Shown one piece after another: positions 53,048 to 62,392 of a DNA stretch of 64,000 nucleotides. How positions within the stretch are numbered: the stretch's first letter is position 1; each line of letters starts with the position of its first letter. The stretch covers positions 496,001-560,000 of the forward strand of contig NZ_PGLQ01000001.1 of the NCBI RefSeq assembly GCF_002802865.1. The letters run 5' to 3'. The position numbers and the translations under genes are program-made. Below the pieces are notes generated by a model that was given only the letters and a program-made list of their open reading frames with translations, was not told where the DNA came from and ran no database searches. Origin of the DNA: Bifidobacterium scaligerum (lineage in GTDB: Bacteria; Actinomycetota; Actinomycetes; Actinomycetales; Bifidobacteriaceae).

Positions 53048-54843
53048 TGGCACGGCTGCGCACCACACCAACCGCAGCCCTCATCCCCTCACGCCACACC
53101 GAATACCAGGAGATCATCGACTGGTACCGACATGCGCTCGCCTCGGAGCCGGCGCGTGAATGGAACATGCGGCCCACGCTCATCGGCCCGACATGGAAGC
53201 GTGGCAAGCATGGCTGGCTACTGCCGGAGCATACGCTGGGCTGGAACTTCCTCGCATGGAGCGGCTACTGGCTGCGCGACTCGAAACGACGCCTGCCATG
53301 GAAGTGGACGCTCGAGCAGGCGCGCTTCTGGCTATGGTTCTACGCGCTCGACGAGCACGGCACTCCCCTGCACGACAACGCCGTGCTGCAGCGGCTCAAG
53401 GGCTGGGGCAAGGATCCTATGGCGGCCGGTGGCGCCGTCGCATCCTGTTTCGCCGATCTCACGTTCGACCATTGGGACGCGAACGGCGATCCGGTGGGCC
53501 GCGAGGAGCCGAACGCGTGGGTGCAGGTGTGCGCCGTCAGCCAGGAACAGACCAAGAACACGATGAAGCTGCTGCCCGGATTGATACCCGCCGAAACCAG
53601 ACGGTATTACGGTATCCAGTTGGGCAAGCTGAACATGTACGCGTTGGGAGATTCGCGGCAGATCGAGGCGGTCACGTCGTCGCCGCTCGCGTTGGAGGGC
53701 GGTCGTCCCACGTTTCTGATCCGCAACGAGACGCAGAACTGGAATTCCAGCAACGGCGGCCATGACATGGATGGCGTCCTGTCGGGCAACGCCGCGAAGT
53801 CCGAAGACACGGTGAACGTGAAGATGCTCGACATCTGCAACGCGTACCGAGACGGCGAGGATTCCGTGGCGCAGCGCGTGCGCGAGGCATGGGAGGGCAC
53901 CCAGGGCGACCCGAACTCCGAGGACAAGGGGCTTCGCCCCAAATACATGGATTTCGGTCTCCTGTATGACAGCATCGAGGCCGCCCCGGATACTCCCATG
54001 ACCGAGGAGAGCATTCCGAAGGTCGTGGAGGACGTGCGCGGGGACTCCACATGGCTGTCCACCGCGAAGATCGTCAAGGAGATCATCAACCCGAAGAACC
54101 CCGTCTCGGAGTCCCGGCGCAAATGGTTCAACCAGTGCGAGGCCCCCGAGGACGCCTACGTGACCAGTCAGGAATGGGATTCGAACGAGCATCCCGAACT
54201 CCGCTTGGAGCCGGGCGAACGGATCGTCATGTTCCTCGACTGCTCGCTCACCGACGACGCCACCGCGTTGGTCGCATGCCGCATCTCGGACGGTTTCGTC
54301 AAACCGTTGGGCATGTGGCAGAAGCCGCCCGGCCCCCGCGGCAGGGATTGGAGAGTGCCGCGCGAAAGCGTCGACGACACGGTGCGCGCGGCCATGACCC
54401 GGTATCAGGTGGAGGCGTTCTGGGGCGACCCGAGCCATGTTCTGGACGATGAGACCGGATTGCATTACTGGGATCCGCTGTTCGACGCATGGCACCGCGA
54501 CTATGGGCGTCGGCTGAAACTGTGGGCCCGCCCCGAGGGGCGCGACCGGCACGCCATCATGTTCGACATGGTACGGCTCGACGTGCAGAAACGGTTCGTG
54601 GAATACGTCGATCAGGCGTATACGGCCATCTGCGACAGGGATTTCCCCCACGACGGCGACGCCCGTCTGCGCGCGCACATGCTCAACGCGAGGCGTCAGC
54701 CGACGCGTGCGGGCATGAGCATCGCCAAGGAGGGGCGTGAATCGCGTCGCAAGATCGATCTCGCGTTCTGCGCGATAGCCGCGCGCGGCATGCGCCGTGA
54801 GTATCTGAACAATCGCAAGAGAGGAGGAGGCCAGGTATGGTGA
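53047..54843 (+). CDS. terL: Terminase large subunit
   Basis: 598 residues. The ATPase region includes RLKGWGKDPMAAGGAVASC (Walker A-like WGKDPM) and the nuclease region acidic residues in IVMFLDCSLTDDATALVACR and FWGDPSHV. It packages DNA through the portal and cuts concatemers. It directly follows terS. Confidence 0.9.
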   Translation: MARLRTTPTAALIPSRHTEYQEIIDWYRHALASEPAREWNMRPTLIGPTWKRGKHGWLLPEHTLGWNFLAWSGYWLRDSKRRLPWKWTLEQARFWLWFYALDEHGTPLHDNAVLQRLKGWGKDPMAAGGAVASCFADLTFDHWDANGDPVGREEPNAWVQVCAVSQEQTKNTMKLLPGLIPAETRRYYGIQLGKLNMYALGDSRQIEAVTSSPLALEGGRPTFLIRNETQNWNSSNGGHDMDGVLSGNAAKSEDTVNVKMLDICNAYRDGEDSVAQRVREAWEGTQGDPNSEDKGLRPKYMDFGLLYDSIEAAPDTPMTEESIPKVVEDVRGDSTWLSTAKIVKEIINPKNPVSESRRKWFNQCEAPEDAYVTSQEWDSNEHPELRLEPGERIVMFLDCSLTDDATALVACRISDGFVKPLGMWQKPPGPRGRDWRVPRESVDDTVRAAMTRYQVEAFWGDPSHVLDDETGLHYWDPLFDAWHRDYGRRLKLWARPEGRDRHAIMFDMVRLDVQKRFVEYVDQAYTAICDRDFPHDGDARLRAHMLNARRQPTRAGMSIAKEGRESRRKIDLAFCAIAARGMRREYLNNRKRGGGQVW

Positions 54844-56237
54844 CCACCGAATATACAAGCGAGGCGGAGGCCGAACAGGCGTTGCGAGGCCTCCTGCTGC
54901 CGGCATGGGGCATGGAGTTGGAACGGTTGAACCGCATCGACCGTTGGTGGCGGTGGAATCCGAAGCCGGTCAGGTTGAAGCAGGCCACGTTGGAGCATCG
55001 CATGCTGCGCGATCTGGGAGTGACCCCGTGGCTGAGACTCGTGGTCACCACCATCAGCCAGACCCTCTACTTGGAGGGCGTGGACATTCCCGGCAAGCCG
55101 GATACGGAGTCGGCGCGCGTCTTCTGGCATCCGTGGGTCGCCAACCGCATGGGCCGCAGACAGGTGGCGTTGCACAAGGCCGCGATAGCCTACGGCACCG
55201 CCTACGCGGCGGTCAGGGCGGACGCATCCGCGGACGGCGGCGTGAACGCGGTCATCGAATGCTATTCGCCGCGTGAGAGCATCGCCGTCTACGATGACGC
55301 GGCGCGCGACACGTTCCCCCAGTCGTTCATGCGTGTCAGGCGTATCAGTCCGCAGGTCGAATCCTACGAATTGTGGGACAAGTGGAACATCTGGCAGTGG
55401 ACACGTGAGAACGGCTCCTACACGCTGGTCTCCTGCATCCCGCATCTGGCGGTCGACGCGTACGGCAGTCCGGTGTGCCCGGTGGTGCGGTATACGAACG
55501 ATCTGGATCTGCAGGGCAGGGCTCCCGGCGAGGTGGAGCCGTATATTCCGTTGGCGGGCAGGTTGAACAAGGACAATTACGATCGTCTGCTCGCCCAGCA
55601 TTACAACAGTTGGAAGGTGCGCACCGTCACCGGTCTGGACATGACAGCGTTGAACGATCAGCAGCGCGGCGAGAAGAAGCTGCAGCTGAGACAGGACGAT
55701 CTATTGGCAGGCGGAGAGGGCGTGCAGTTCGGCACCCTGCCCGAAACCACGCTGTCGAGCCTCATCGAGGCGAAACAGGCGGACGTGGAGGAGCTGGCCG
55801 CGGTGTCGCAGACTCCGACCACCGCGTTCGGCAAGATGGTCAACGTGGGCGACGCCGGCATAGCGGAGAGCCGCGCGGGCTTCTATGCGAAACGCGACGA
55901 ACGGCAGAAGTCGTTCGGCGTGAGCCACATGGACGTGCTGCGTCTGTGCGCCGGCATCGAGGGACGCATGGACGACGCCCGCAATTTCGACTTGACCCCC
56001 ATCTGGGAGGATACGGACGTGCGCACCATCAACCAGGCGGTGGACGCGCTCGGCAAGGCCGCGCAGATGCTCGGAGTGCCGAAACAGGAGCTGTGGGACA
56101 TGATTCCGGGCGTCTCCAAGTCCCGCGCGGATTCATGGCGTGAATACGCCGACGCGCACCCCGACGCGGACACACTCGCCGTGCAGGCGTATCAGGCGCA
56201 GTTGAACCCGGTGGTTGACGATGGCGCTGACAGGTGA
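54837..56237 (+). CDS. Portal protein
   Basis: 466 residues. SPP1/HK97-like portal pattern: LRLVVTTISQTLYLEG, RLNKDNYDRLLAQHYNSWKV and LAAVSQTPTTAFGKMVNVGD, then AGIAESRAGFYAKRDE. It forms the dodecameric ring at the capsid vertex. Overlaps terL by 7 nt. Confidence 0.9.
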   Translation: MVTTEYTSEAEAEQALRGLLLPAWGMELERLNRIDRWWRWNPKPVRLKQATLEHRMLRDLGVTPWLRLVVTTISQTLYLEGVDIPGKPDTESARVFWHPWVANRMGRRQVALHKAAIAYGTAYAAVRADASADGGVNAVIECYSPRESIAVYDDAARDTFPQSFMRVRRISPQVESYELWDKWNIWQWTRENGSYTLVSCIPHLAVDAYGSPVCPVVRYTNDLDLQGRAPGEVEPYIPLAGRLNKDNYDRLLAQHYNSWKVRTVTGLDMTALNDQQRGEKKLQLRQDDLLAGGEGVQFGTLPETTLSSLIEAKQADVEELAAVSQTPTTAFGKMVNVGDAGIAESRAGFYAKRDERQKSFGVSHMDVLRLCAGIEGRMDDARNFDLTPIWEDTDVRTINQAVDALGKAAQMLGVPKQELWDMIPGVSKSRADSWREYADAHPDADTLAVQAYQAQLNPVVDDGADR

Positions 56238-57513
56238 GGGGGCCGTCCTGACGGACAAGCACCGACGGGATCAGGTGCGGCTGGCCATCACCGCCGACAG
56301 TCAGGCAAGAAGGCTCTGGGACTCCACGTTGGACTTGGACGATCTGAAGGGCTCGCAGCCGATATGGAAGAACGCGATACTGAACCTGCTGCAGACATGG
56401 TGGCAGGTGAGCGCCGAAACCGCCGCCGACTACCTGCCTCGGTTCCGCGAGGCCGAGACCGGCGACGGCTCGTTCGAAACCGCCGTGCCAAGGTTCGACC
56501 GCAAACGGATGGCCGGTCAGGTCGATTGGCTCGGAGCCACGAACGTGCTCTGGCACATCGCACGCGGGGAGACGCAGGAGGCCGCGTATGCGGCAGCCCG
56601 CAGCCTGTTCCTCGGCGTGTTCCACGAGGCGGTGCTCACCGGCGGCCGCACCACGATAGAGCATTGGGCGAAAAAAGACACCCGGGCCATCGGCTGGCGC
56701 AGGGTCTCCGACGGCGACCCGTGCGCGTTCTGCGCGATGCTCGTCACCCGCGGCCCCGTGTACACGAGCGCCGAAAAAGCCGGCTTGAGCGCCAAGACCG
56801 GCAAGAAATACCATCCGCACTGCGGCTGCACCGTCGAGGTCGTCTACGGTGACTGGAATCCCACCGAGCAGGAGAGGCAGTGGATCGACGAATACTATCG
56901 CGCGGCCGAAAGCCTGCCCGACCGCACTCCGCGCACCGCCGAAACCGTGTTGCCTCTCATGCGCCGCAACGGCTCGTTCCGAGACTCACGACAGCGCAGA
57001 AGCACTCCGGAATATCTCAGGCGGCGACGGCAGGCCGTTTTCGATAAGAGGATTGCGGGGCTGCTCTCCGAAGTCAAACCGGCAGGGCAAAGCCCAGGCA
57101 TGTGGGCGAATAACGTTCAGCCGCCAAACGAAAAGGTCGTTAATCACATCCTGTACGGGGAAGGCGACGGGAAGCGGGGAGGCCATCTGTATGGTTCGAA
57201 TATATTAGGCAAGACCGAGTTCCCGCAAGGATGGGACAGGGACAGGATTCTTGACGCGATTCGGCAGGTCATGGAATCCCCGCAATGGGAGAGGCACCCC
57301 GACAATGATCGAGCTTTGCACAGGTTCGGTGGAACCGTTGACGGAGTCCAGATTGAAGTCAAGGCGTACCTCGTGAATGGTCAATACATCATCGACAGGG
57401 CGATGCCAATCGGCGGCGCCGGTGTGACTCGCAATATTCCAACGGGTAAAATCGCAGTCAAAAGGAGTAAGGCAAAACAATGGAGGGAATCCGATCGTCA
57501 TGACAATGGATGA
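56221..57513 (+). CDS. MuF minor head protein fused to an EndoU-like toxin domain
   Basis: 430 residues. Residues ~1-205 are a MuF head-morphogenesis domain with the Cys/His part DGDPCAFCAMLVTRGP and KYHPHCGCTVEVVYG. After a linker, residues ~300-415 resemble bacterial EndoU ribonucleases: VNHILYG (His309), GGHLYGSN (His322), GKTEFPQGW (Lys331) and GTVDGVQIEVKAYL. DNA of this part is more AT-rich than the rest. MuF-toxin fusions are known in temperate phages. A candidate immunity gene follows. It may be injected with phage DNA. Confidence 0.82.
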   Translation: MALTGEGAVLTDKHRRDQVRLAITADSQARRLWDSTLDLDDLKGSQPIWKNAILNLLQTWWQVSAETAADYLPRFREAETGDGSFETAVPRFDRKRMAGQVDWLGATNVLWHIARGETQEAAYAAARSLFLGVFHEAVLTGGRTTIEHWAKKDTRAIGWRRVSDGDPCAFCAMLVTRGPVYTSAEKAGLSAKTGKKYHPHCGCTVEVVYGDWNPTEQERQWIDEYYRAAESLPDRTPRTAETVLPLMRRNGSFRDSRQRRSTPEYLRRRRQAVFDKRIAGLLSEVKPAGQSPGMWANNVQPPNEKVVNHILYGEGDGKRGGHLYGSNILGKTEFPQGWDRDRILDAIRQVMESPQWERHPDNDRALHRFGGTVDGVQIEVKAYLVNGQYIIDRAMPIGGAGVTRNIPTGKIAVKRSKAKQWRESDRHDNG

Positions 57514-57763
57514 ACTGATTTCTCTCGCCGAACAATGCCTCGAAATCGTTAAAGGCCTCGATGAGATTACCGAGGAAGACGCCCGTGACATGATTCTTTC
57601 CGGAGAACCTGATCTGGCGATCGCTGATGCCCTGGACATTGCATATTCTCATCCTGAACTATACGCAAAATTCCCGGACGGAGTATATGAGCTTGCGAAA
57701 GATCCGGATTACATGGCAATCCATGTGTATCTTGATCTTCTGAAAACCCACCGGAAGAGGTAA
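57500..57763 (+). CDS. Candidate immunity protein for the MuF-EndoU toxin
   Basis: 87 residues, acidic and helical (MTMDELISLAEQCLEIVKGL; PDLAIADALDIAYSHPELYA). The ATG overlaps the end of the toxin gene by 14 nt and GGAGGGAA lies ten bases upstream. The GC content is well below that of the neighbouring head genes, as expected for a swapped toxin-immunity cassette. No known immunity family is recognised with certainty. Confidence 0.7.
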   Translation: MTMDELISLAEQCLEIVKGLDEITEEDARDMILSGEPDLAIADALDIAYSHPELYAKFPDGVYELAKDPDYMAIHVYLDLLKTHRKR

Positions 57764-57783
57764 GCAAAACTTTTAGTCACCTA

Positions 57784-57814
57784 ACCCGTCATGAAGCCCA
57801 TGGCGGGTTTTCTT
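57784..57814 (+). terminator. Rho-independent terminator after the immunity gene
   Basis: Arms ACCCGTCATG and CATGGCGGGT (one G-T pair), loop of 5, then TTTCTT. It separates the toxin-immunity cassette from the scaffold and capsid genes. Confidence 0.8.
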
Positions 57815-57845
57815 ATGCCCGCAGGACGGGCGGAAAGGAACCATC

Positions 57846-58388
57846 ATGGCCGATGACACCAACGAGCAGGACAACGCCCCAGAGCCTCCGGACGGGCAGC
57901 AGACCGCCGACCTCGGGCAGAAGCCGCCGTGGGAGCGAGACGGGGAGGAGTTCAGCCCCGAGAAGGCATGGAGCCTCATCCAGCATCTGCGTGAGGACAA
58001 TTCGAAGCTCAGGACCGCCAGCGAGGCCAGCAGCGCCAAACTGCGCGAGATCGAGGACGCGAAACTCACGGAGCAGGAGAAGCTGCAACGCGACCTTAAG
58101 GAGGCGCACGAACAGCTCGCCCAAGTCAACATGGCGAAGGCGTGGGCCGAGGCCCGCGCCAAGCACCCGTCCTTGACGGAACAGGATTTCGACCTCATCG
58201 GCGGCGGCAGCCCCGAAGAGGTCATGGCCAAGGCCGCGAAGCTCGCGGCACGCATCGACGCACAGGCTGCGAAGAACGCGGACCAGAACAACATCAACCC
58301 GATTTTGCGCGCGCAACCCACCGGCGGCAGCGATCCCACCGGAGGAGAGAAGACCGACTGGGCGCGACGCGTGCTGACCGACAAGTAA
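57846..58388 (+). CDS. Capsid scaffold protein (DUF4355-like)
   Basis: 180 residues. Acidic N-terminus, central coiled coil (LREIEDAKLTEQEKLQRDLK) and short basic C-terminus, the usual layout of scaffold proteins placed before the major capsid gene. Confidence 0.85.
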   Translation: MADDTNEQDNAPEPPDGQQTADLGQKPPWERDGEEFSPEKAWSLIQHLREDNSKLRTASEASSAKLREIEDAKLTEQEKLQRDLKEAHEQLAQVNMAKAWAEARAKHPSLTEQDFDLIGGGSPEEVMAKAAKLAARIDAQAAKNADQNNINPILRAQPTGGSDPTGGEKTDWARRVLTDK

Positions 58389-58398
58389 GGAGCCGACA

Positions 58399-59346
58399 AT
58401 GGCAGACAACTTCACCAACACCATCGGCCGCGCCGATCTCGGCGCGAGCCTCATCCCCGACGAAGTCTCCCAGGAGATCATCCAGACCATGCCGGAATCC
58501 AGCGTGATCCTCACACGCGCCCGCCGCGTGCCGATGAGCTCCGCGAAGAAGACCCAGCCCGTGCTCGCGGCGCTGCCGGAGGCCTACTGGGTCTCCGAGG
58601 GCGCACTCAAGCAGACCACGAAGACCGGTTGGGAGGACGTGCAGATCACGGCCGAGGAGCTCGCCGTGATCGTCCCGATCCCGGATTCCGTCGTGGACGA
58701 CGCGAAGATCAACCTGTGGGACGCCATCAAGCCGCTCATCGCGGAGGCGTTCGGCAAGAAGCTCGACGCGGCCGCGATCTTCGGCGTTGACAAGCCTGCC
58801 GGATGGAACGTCACCGACATCCTCGCCGCCGCCACGGCGGCAGGCACGAACGTCACGCAGGGCACCGGCGCCGATCTGGCGCAGGACGTCGCCAAGCTCG
58901 GACAGAAGCTCAGCGAGAAGGGATTCGCGGTCAACGGCTTCGCCAGCCAGCCGGGCCTGAACTGGCAGCTCACCGGCCTGCGCGACGCGAACGGCCAGCC
59001 GATCTACACGCCGAACCTGACGCAGGGAGCCCCGGCCAGCCTGTACGGCTATCCGCTCAACGAGGTCAGGAACGGCGCGTGGGACTCCACGAAGGCCGTG
59101 CTGCTCGCCGCCGACTGGACCAAGTTCGTCGTCGGCATCCGTCAGGACATCACCTACCAGGTGTTCGATCAGGGCGTGATCTCCAACGCGGACGGACAGG
59201 TCGTGTACAACCTCATGCAGCAGGATTCCAAGGCGCTGCGCGTGGTCATGCGCGTCGGCTTCCAGGTCGCCAACCCCATGACCCGCGTCGCCGCCAAGGG
59301 CACCCAGTACCCGGCCGGCTTCATCATCCCGAAGGCGGGCAAGTGA
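58399..59346 (+). CDS. Major capsid protein (HK97 fold)
   Basis: 315 residues. SSVILTRARRVPMSSAKKTQ, YWVSEGALKQTTKTGWEDVQ and the ITAEELAVIVPIPDSVVDDA segment are typical of HK97-type capsid proteins. There is no N-terminal protease domain; the scaffold is separate. Confidence 0.93.
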   Translation: MADNFTNTIGRADLGASLIPDEVSQEIIQTMPESSVILTRARRVPMSSAKKTQPVLAALPEAYWVSEGALKQTTKTGWEDVQITAEELAVIVPIPDSVVDDAKINLWDAIKPLIAEAFGKKLDAAAIFGVDKPAGWNVTDILAAATAAGTNVTQGTGADLAQDVAKLGQKLSEKGFAVNGFASQPGLNWQLTGLRDANGQPIYTPNLTQGAPASLYGYPLNEVRNGAWDSTKAVLLAADWTKFVVGIRQDITYQVFDQGVISNADGQVVYNLMQQDSKALRVVMRVGFQVANPMTRVAAKGTQYPAGFIIPKAGK

Positions 59347-59828
59347 TGGCCAAGCAGATACGATTCGTCTCCCAACCAGCCATCGTTGACGGTCAGGACG
59401 TGGCCGAAATCGCCGCGTTCGACGCCGATGATAATCCAGTCGATGTCGGTGGCGGCTCCAAGGCTCCCGATGCGGGCAGCGTCACGCCGGCCTCGCTCTC
59501 CGGCTATGACCCCGGAACCGGCCATTCCAAGATGGTCAAGGTGAAGGCGGACGGCTCCGGCTTCGACTTCGTGGATGATTCCACGACCCCGCCGGCCGGA
59601 TCGGTGACGAACGCGATGCTGGCCGGCGGCATCACCAAGGACAAGCTGGCCGCCGGCGTGATTCCGGCCGCATACACGCTGCCCGCCGCTTCCTCCGCCG
59701 CGCTGGGCGGTGTGAAGAAAGGCGCGGCCGTGCCGAATCTGGCAGCCGACGCGGACGCGACCGCGATCGCGGCGACGGTGAACAGCCTGCTCGTCCAGCT
59801 GCGCGCCGCAGGCGTCATCACCGCATAA
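59346..59828 (+). CDS. Head fibre/decoration protein
   Basis: 160 residues. The C-terminal pattern SSAALGGVKKGAAVPNLAAD then TVNSLLVQLRAAGVIT matches phage head fibre proteins. The middle has short repeated Ala/Gly-rich strands. It starts in the stop of the capsid gene (TGATG). Confidence 0.75.
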   Translation: MAKQIRFVSQPAIVDGQDVAEIAAFDADDNPVDVGGGSKAPDAGSVTPASLSGYDPGTGHSKMVKVKADGSGFDFVDDSTTPPAGSVTNAMLAGGITKDKLAAGVIPAAYTLPAASSAALGGVKKGAAVPNLAADADATAIAATVNSLLVQLRAAGVITA

Positions 59829-59838
59829 GGAGAGTCAT

Positions 59839-60336
59839 ATGGGCAATCCGCTGCCGACGTTTGCGACGAAGGACGATCTGGCCGAATGGCTCGGAGACTC
59901 CATCACGGAAGACGCTGACGTGAAACGTGCGGAACGTTGCCTGCGCGCCGCGTCCAACCGAATCCGCAGGTACACGAAACGCATCTGGGTCGATGACGCC
60001 GGCCAGCTCATCGACCCGCTGCCCGAGGATCTGCAGGATGTCTGTCTCGCGTGTGCCGGCCGGTTCTACACGAATCCGGAAGGCGAGACCCAATGGTCAC
60101 GCCAGATCGACGACGCCATGGACGGCGGCAGCAGAAAGGTCGATGAAGCCGGCATCTATCTGACCGCCAGCGAGATGCAGACGTTGGACGACCTCGTGGC
60201 CGACCAATCCCCGCTCGTCGGAGGCTTGGGGGTCATCGGCGTCACACGCAACGAGCTGCCGAGCCGCGACATGAGCCCCTGCTGGTTCGAGGATGACAAC
60301 GATCCGGTCGCCCTGAATGTGAGACTGAGCCGATGA
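59839..60336 (+). CDS. Head-tail connector protein
   Basis: 165 residues, helical: LPTFATKDDLAEWLGDSITE and AERCLRAASNRIRRYTKR, of the gp6/gp15-like adaptor type. It is placed straight after the capsid genes. Confidence 0.8.
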   Translation: MGNPLPTFATKDDLAEWLGDSITEDADVKRAERCLRAASNRIRRYTKRIWVDDAGQLIDPLPEDLQDVCLACAGRFYTNPEGETQWSRQIDDAMDGGSRKVDEAGIYLTASEMQTLDDLVADQSPLVGGLGVIGVTRNELPSRDMSPCWFEDDNDPVALNVRLSR

Positions 60337-60749
60337 GCATCCCGCGATTCAAGCCAGCCAGCCTGAAACAGCTGCGCTCCTATGCCAACAGCCTCATGAC
60401 CGATGAATGCCGGATAGTGCGCAAAGGCGAACCGCACACCGACGCCGATGGCGTGGTCTCCATCCCGGAGACCACGGTCTACGAGGGGCGATGCAAGCTC
60501 CAGACGGCCGGAGGCGTCGCATCCGAGAACACGGAGGGCGGCATCGCCCAGGCGATGAACGCCGTCATACCGCAGTGGAGTCTCTACCTGCATCTCCCTT
60601 ACGGCACGGCCGGCGTCCAATCCGGCGACATCGCGGTAATCAGCGGAGCCGGTGACGGGAATCTCACCGGCCGGCGGCTGCGGCTGGTGAATCTCCAATC
60701 GGAGAAAACTCATGCCACGGCCCAACGCTGGAACGTGAAGGAGACATGA
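60333..60749 (+). CDS. Head-closure (stopper) protein, DUF6093-like
   Basis: 138 residues, beta-rich. MTDECRIVRKGEPHTDADGV and VYEGRCKLQTAGG followed by GRRLRLVNLQSEKTHA are usual for head-tail stoppers. Overlaps the connector gene by 4 nt. Confidence 0.75.
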   Translation: MSIPRFKPASLKQLRSYANSLMTDECRIVRKGEPHTDADGVVSIPETTVYEGRCKLQTAGGVASENTEGGIAQAMNAVIPQWSLYLHLPYGTAGVQSGDIAVISGAGDGNLTGRRLRLVNLQSEKTHATAQRWNVKET

Positions 60750-60750
60750 C

Positions 60751-61140
60751 ATGCCGGACGGAATCAGATTCGATGTGAGCGACGTGCTGCGCGAGGCCGC
60801 CGACCTCAAAGCCGCACGTATCCGGGCCATGCCCCTGTTGAAGGCGACCCTGTCCAAAGCGTCGTTGAACATCAAGAACACCATCAACGACGATCTGGGC
60901 AAATCCCGTGACGGGGGCTTCCGGAAAATCCGCGTCAGCTACGACATCACCACCACACCCACCGGCCTGCAATCGGAGATAGGCCCCCGCAAGGGCGGTT
61001 CGAACGATCTGGCCAACATCGCGTTCTTCGGGACCGCGCGCGGCGGCGGCACCCACCCGTTCTACGAATGGATGGACCCCGAAGCCGAACGCCTCGAACA
61101 ATACGCGACGCAGGCCGCATGGAAGGCGGTGATGGGATGA
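60751..61140 (+). CDS. Head-tail joining protein (HK97 gp10-like)
   Basis: 129 residues. An N-terminal helix (LKATLSKASLNIKNTINDDL), then SEIGPRKGGSNDLANIAFFG and HPFYEWMDPEAERLE, the HK97-gp10 pattern. Confidence 0.78.
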   Translation: MPDGIRFDVSDVLREAADLKAARIRAMPLLKATLSKASLNIKNTINDDLGKSRDGGFRKIRVSYDITTTPTGLQSEIGPRKGGSNDLANIAFFGTARGGGTHPFYEWMDPEAERLEQYATQAAWKAVMG

Positions 61141-61541
61141 GCACCATCAACGATCTCGCGAAAGCGTTAAGGGAATCGATACCCGGCCAGCCGAGCTTCG
61201 CCCGCTACGACGGAATCGAACCGCCGGCGAACGCGAAGCCGCCGTGGATCATCACCAGTGTGACCGGTCGGGGGTTGGAGGAGAGCGAACCGCATCGTCT
61301 GACGGCCATGCAGTCGAAGCTCACCGCACGCATCGTCGGATTGACCGAGGATCAGGTGAATTTCGCCGCGCATGTGATGCTCATGGGCATCATGACGGCG
61401 GAATGCGACGGCTTCGTCATCGGAGCCCCCGTCTTCTACTCGGATTCCGGAGCCTATGCGGCCGGAATGACCTCCAGCGATACCGCCAGACGGTATCCGG
61501 TGCGCGTCATCGAATGGCATGTCACCTGGAGCTGGAAGTGA
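61137..61541 (+). CDS. Tail terminator protein
   Basis: 134 residues. Position between gp10-like and tail tube genes, and the pattern FARYDGIEPPANAKPPWIIT and RYPVRVIEWHVTWSW, fit tail terminators. Overlaps by 4 nt on both sides. Confidence 0.7.
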   Translation: MSTINDLAKALRESIPGQPSFARYDGIEPPANAKPPWIITSVTGRGLEESEPHRLTAMQSKLTARIVGLTEDQVNFAAHVMLMGIMTAECDGFVIGAPVFYSDSGAYAAGMTSSDTARRYPVRVIEWHVTWSWK

Positions 61542-61717
61542 GCCGGAACATCATCTACATCCGTGTCAGAGACACGCAGACCGGCCACCAGTTCGACGCC
61601 CTGTCTACCGACCCAAGGCTGAAAACCGGCATATTCATGCCGGTCAACAAGCCCATCTACCCGCCGTCCACTATCCCGAGACGGCCCAAACCCAAGAAAT
61701 CCATGAAAGACCTTTAA
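61538..61717 (+). CDS. Small phage protein (59 aa), unknown
   Basis: Starts at the GTG at 61538 in a 4-nt overlap. MSRNIIYIRVRDTQTGHQFD, then a Pro/Lys-rich end (RRPKPKKSMKDL). Basic; it may bind the tail tube or tape measure. No family known. Confidence 0.65.
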   Translation: MSRNIIYIRVRDTQTGHQFDALSTDPRLKTGIFMPVNKPIYPPSTIPRRPKPKKSMKDL

Positions 61718-61729
61718 GGAGAAACGATT

Positions 61730-62269
61730 ATGGCAACACAAGGAACCCCGGTGCCGTCCACGCCGATCGACGGCAAGGTGAAGACCGTGTTCGTACCGGC
61801 ATTGGCCAATCCGGCCGCGCCGACCGTCACCGAAATGACGGCGGACAGCGTCATCGACATCAGCTGCTACCTGACCGGCGACGGCTGGGCCCTGACCACA
61901 GGTCAGGACAGCATCGACGACGATCGTGAATGCTCCACGCAGACGTTCCAGCAGCCGGGACGCAAGACCACGGACAACACCACCGTCACCGTCATCGACA
62001 ACACCAACACCGAAATCGAAGCGGATTCGAACAAGGCCGTGGAGGCCATGCAGGAAGGCGCTACCGGCTATTTCGTGCGCCGACGCGGCAAGGACTTCGA
62101 CGTGGCGTTCGCCGCCGGCGACAAGGTCAGCGTCTTCCCGGTCAAGTTCGGTGAGAAGCAGCCGGTCGCCACCGAGGCCAACAGCGTGATCCGCTCCACC
62201 ATCCCGTTCACCGTCACCGGCCCCTGGTACGTGGACAACGCCACCGTTGCGGCTGCCTCGAAAGGCTGA
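61730..62269 (+). CDS. Major tail (tube) protein
   Basis: 179 residues. Beta-rich: TDNTTVTVIDNTNTEIEADS and GYFVRRRGKDFDVAFAAGDK. It lies just before the tail chaperones and tape measure. AAGGAGAAA precedes the start. Confidence 0.82.
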   Translation: MATQGTPVPSTPIDGKVKTVFVPALANPAAPTVTEMTADSVIDISCYLTGDGWALTTGQDSIDDDRECSTQTFQQPGRKTTDNTTVTVIDNTNTEIEADSNKAVEAMQEGATGYFVRRRGKDFDVAFAAGDKVSVFPVKFGEKQPVATEANSVIRSTIPFTVTGPWYVDNATVAAASKG

Positions 62270-62287
62270 CGGCTTCGACCGTGACGC

Positions 62288-62335
62288 CCCCGCACCCGCA
62301 GGCTGACAAAAACCTCCGTGCGGGGTCTTAGCCTT
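62288..62335 (+). terminator. Hairpin after the tail tube gene
   Basis: Arms CCCCGCAC and GTGCGGGG with a 22-nt spacer, then TCTTAGCCTTTCTT. A third partial arm CCCCGCACGG recurs at 62340. Probably a partial terminator that lowers expression of the downstream chaperones. Confidence 0.55.
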
Positions 62336-62392
62336 TCTTCCCCGCACGGATCCTCACAGCAAAGGCAACACGTAAAGCAAAGGAACGCTTTC

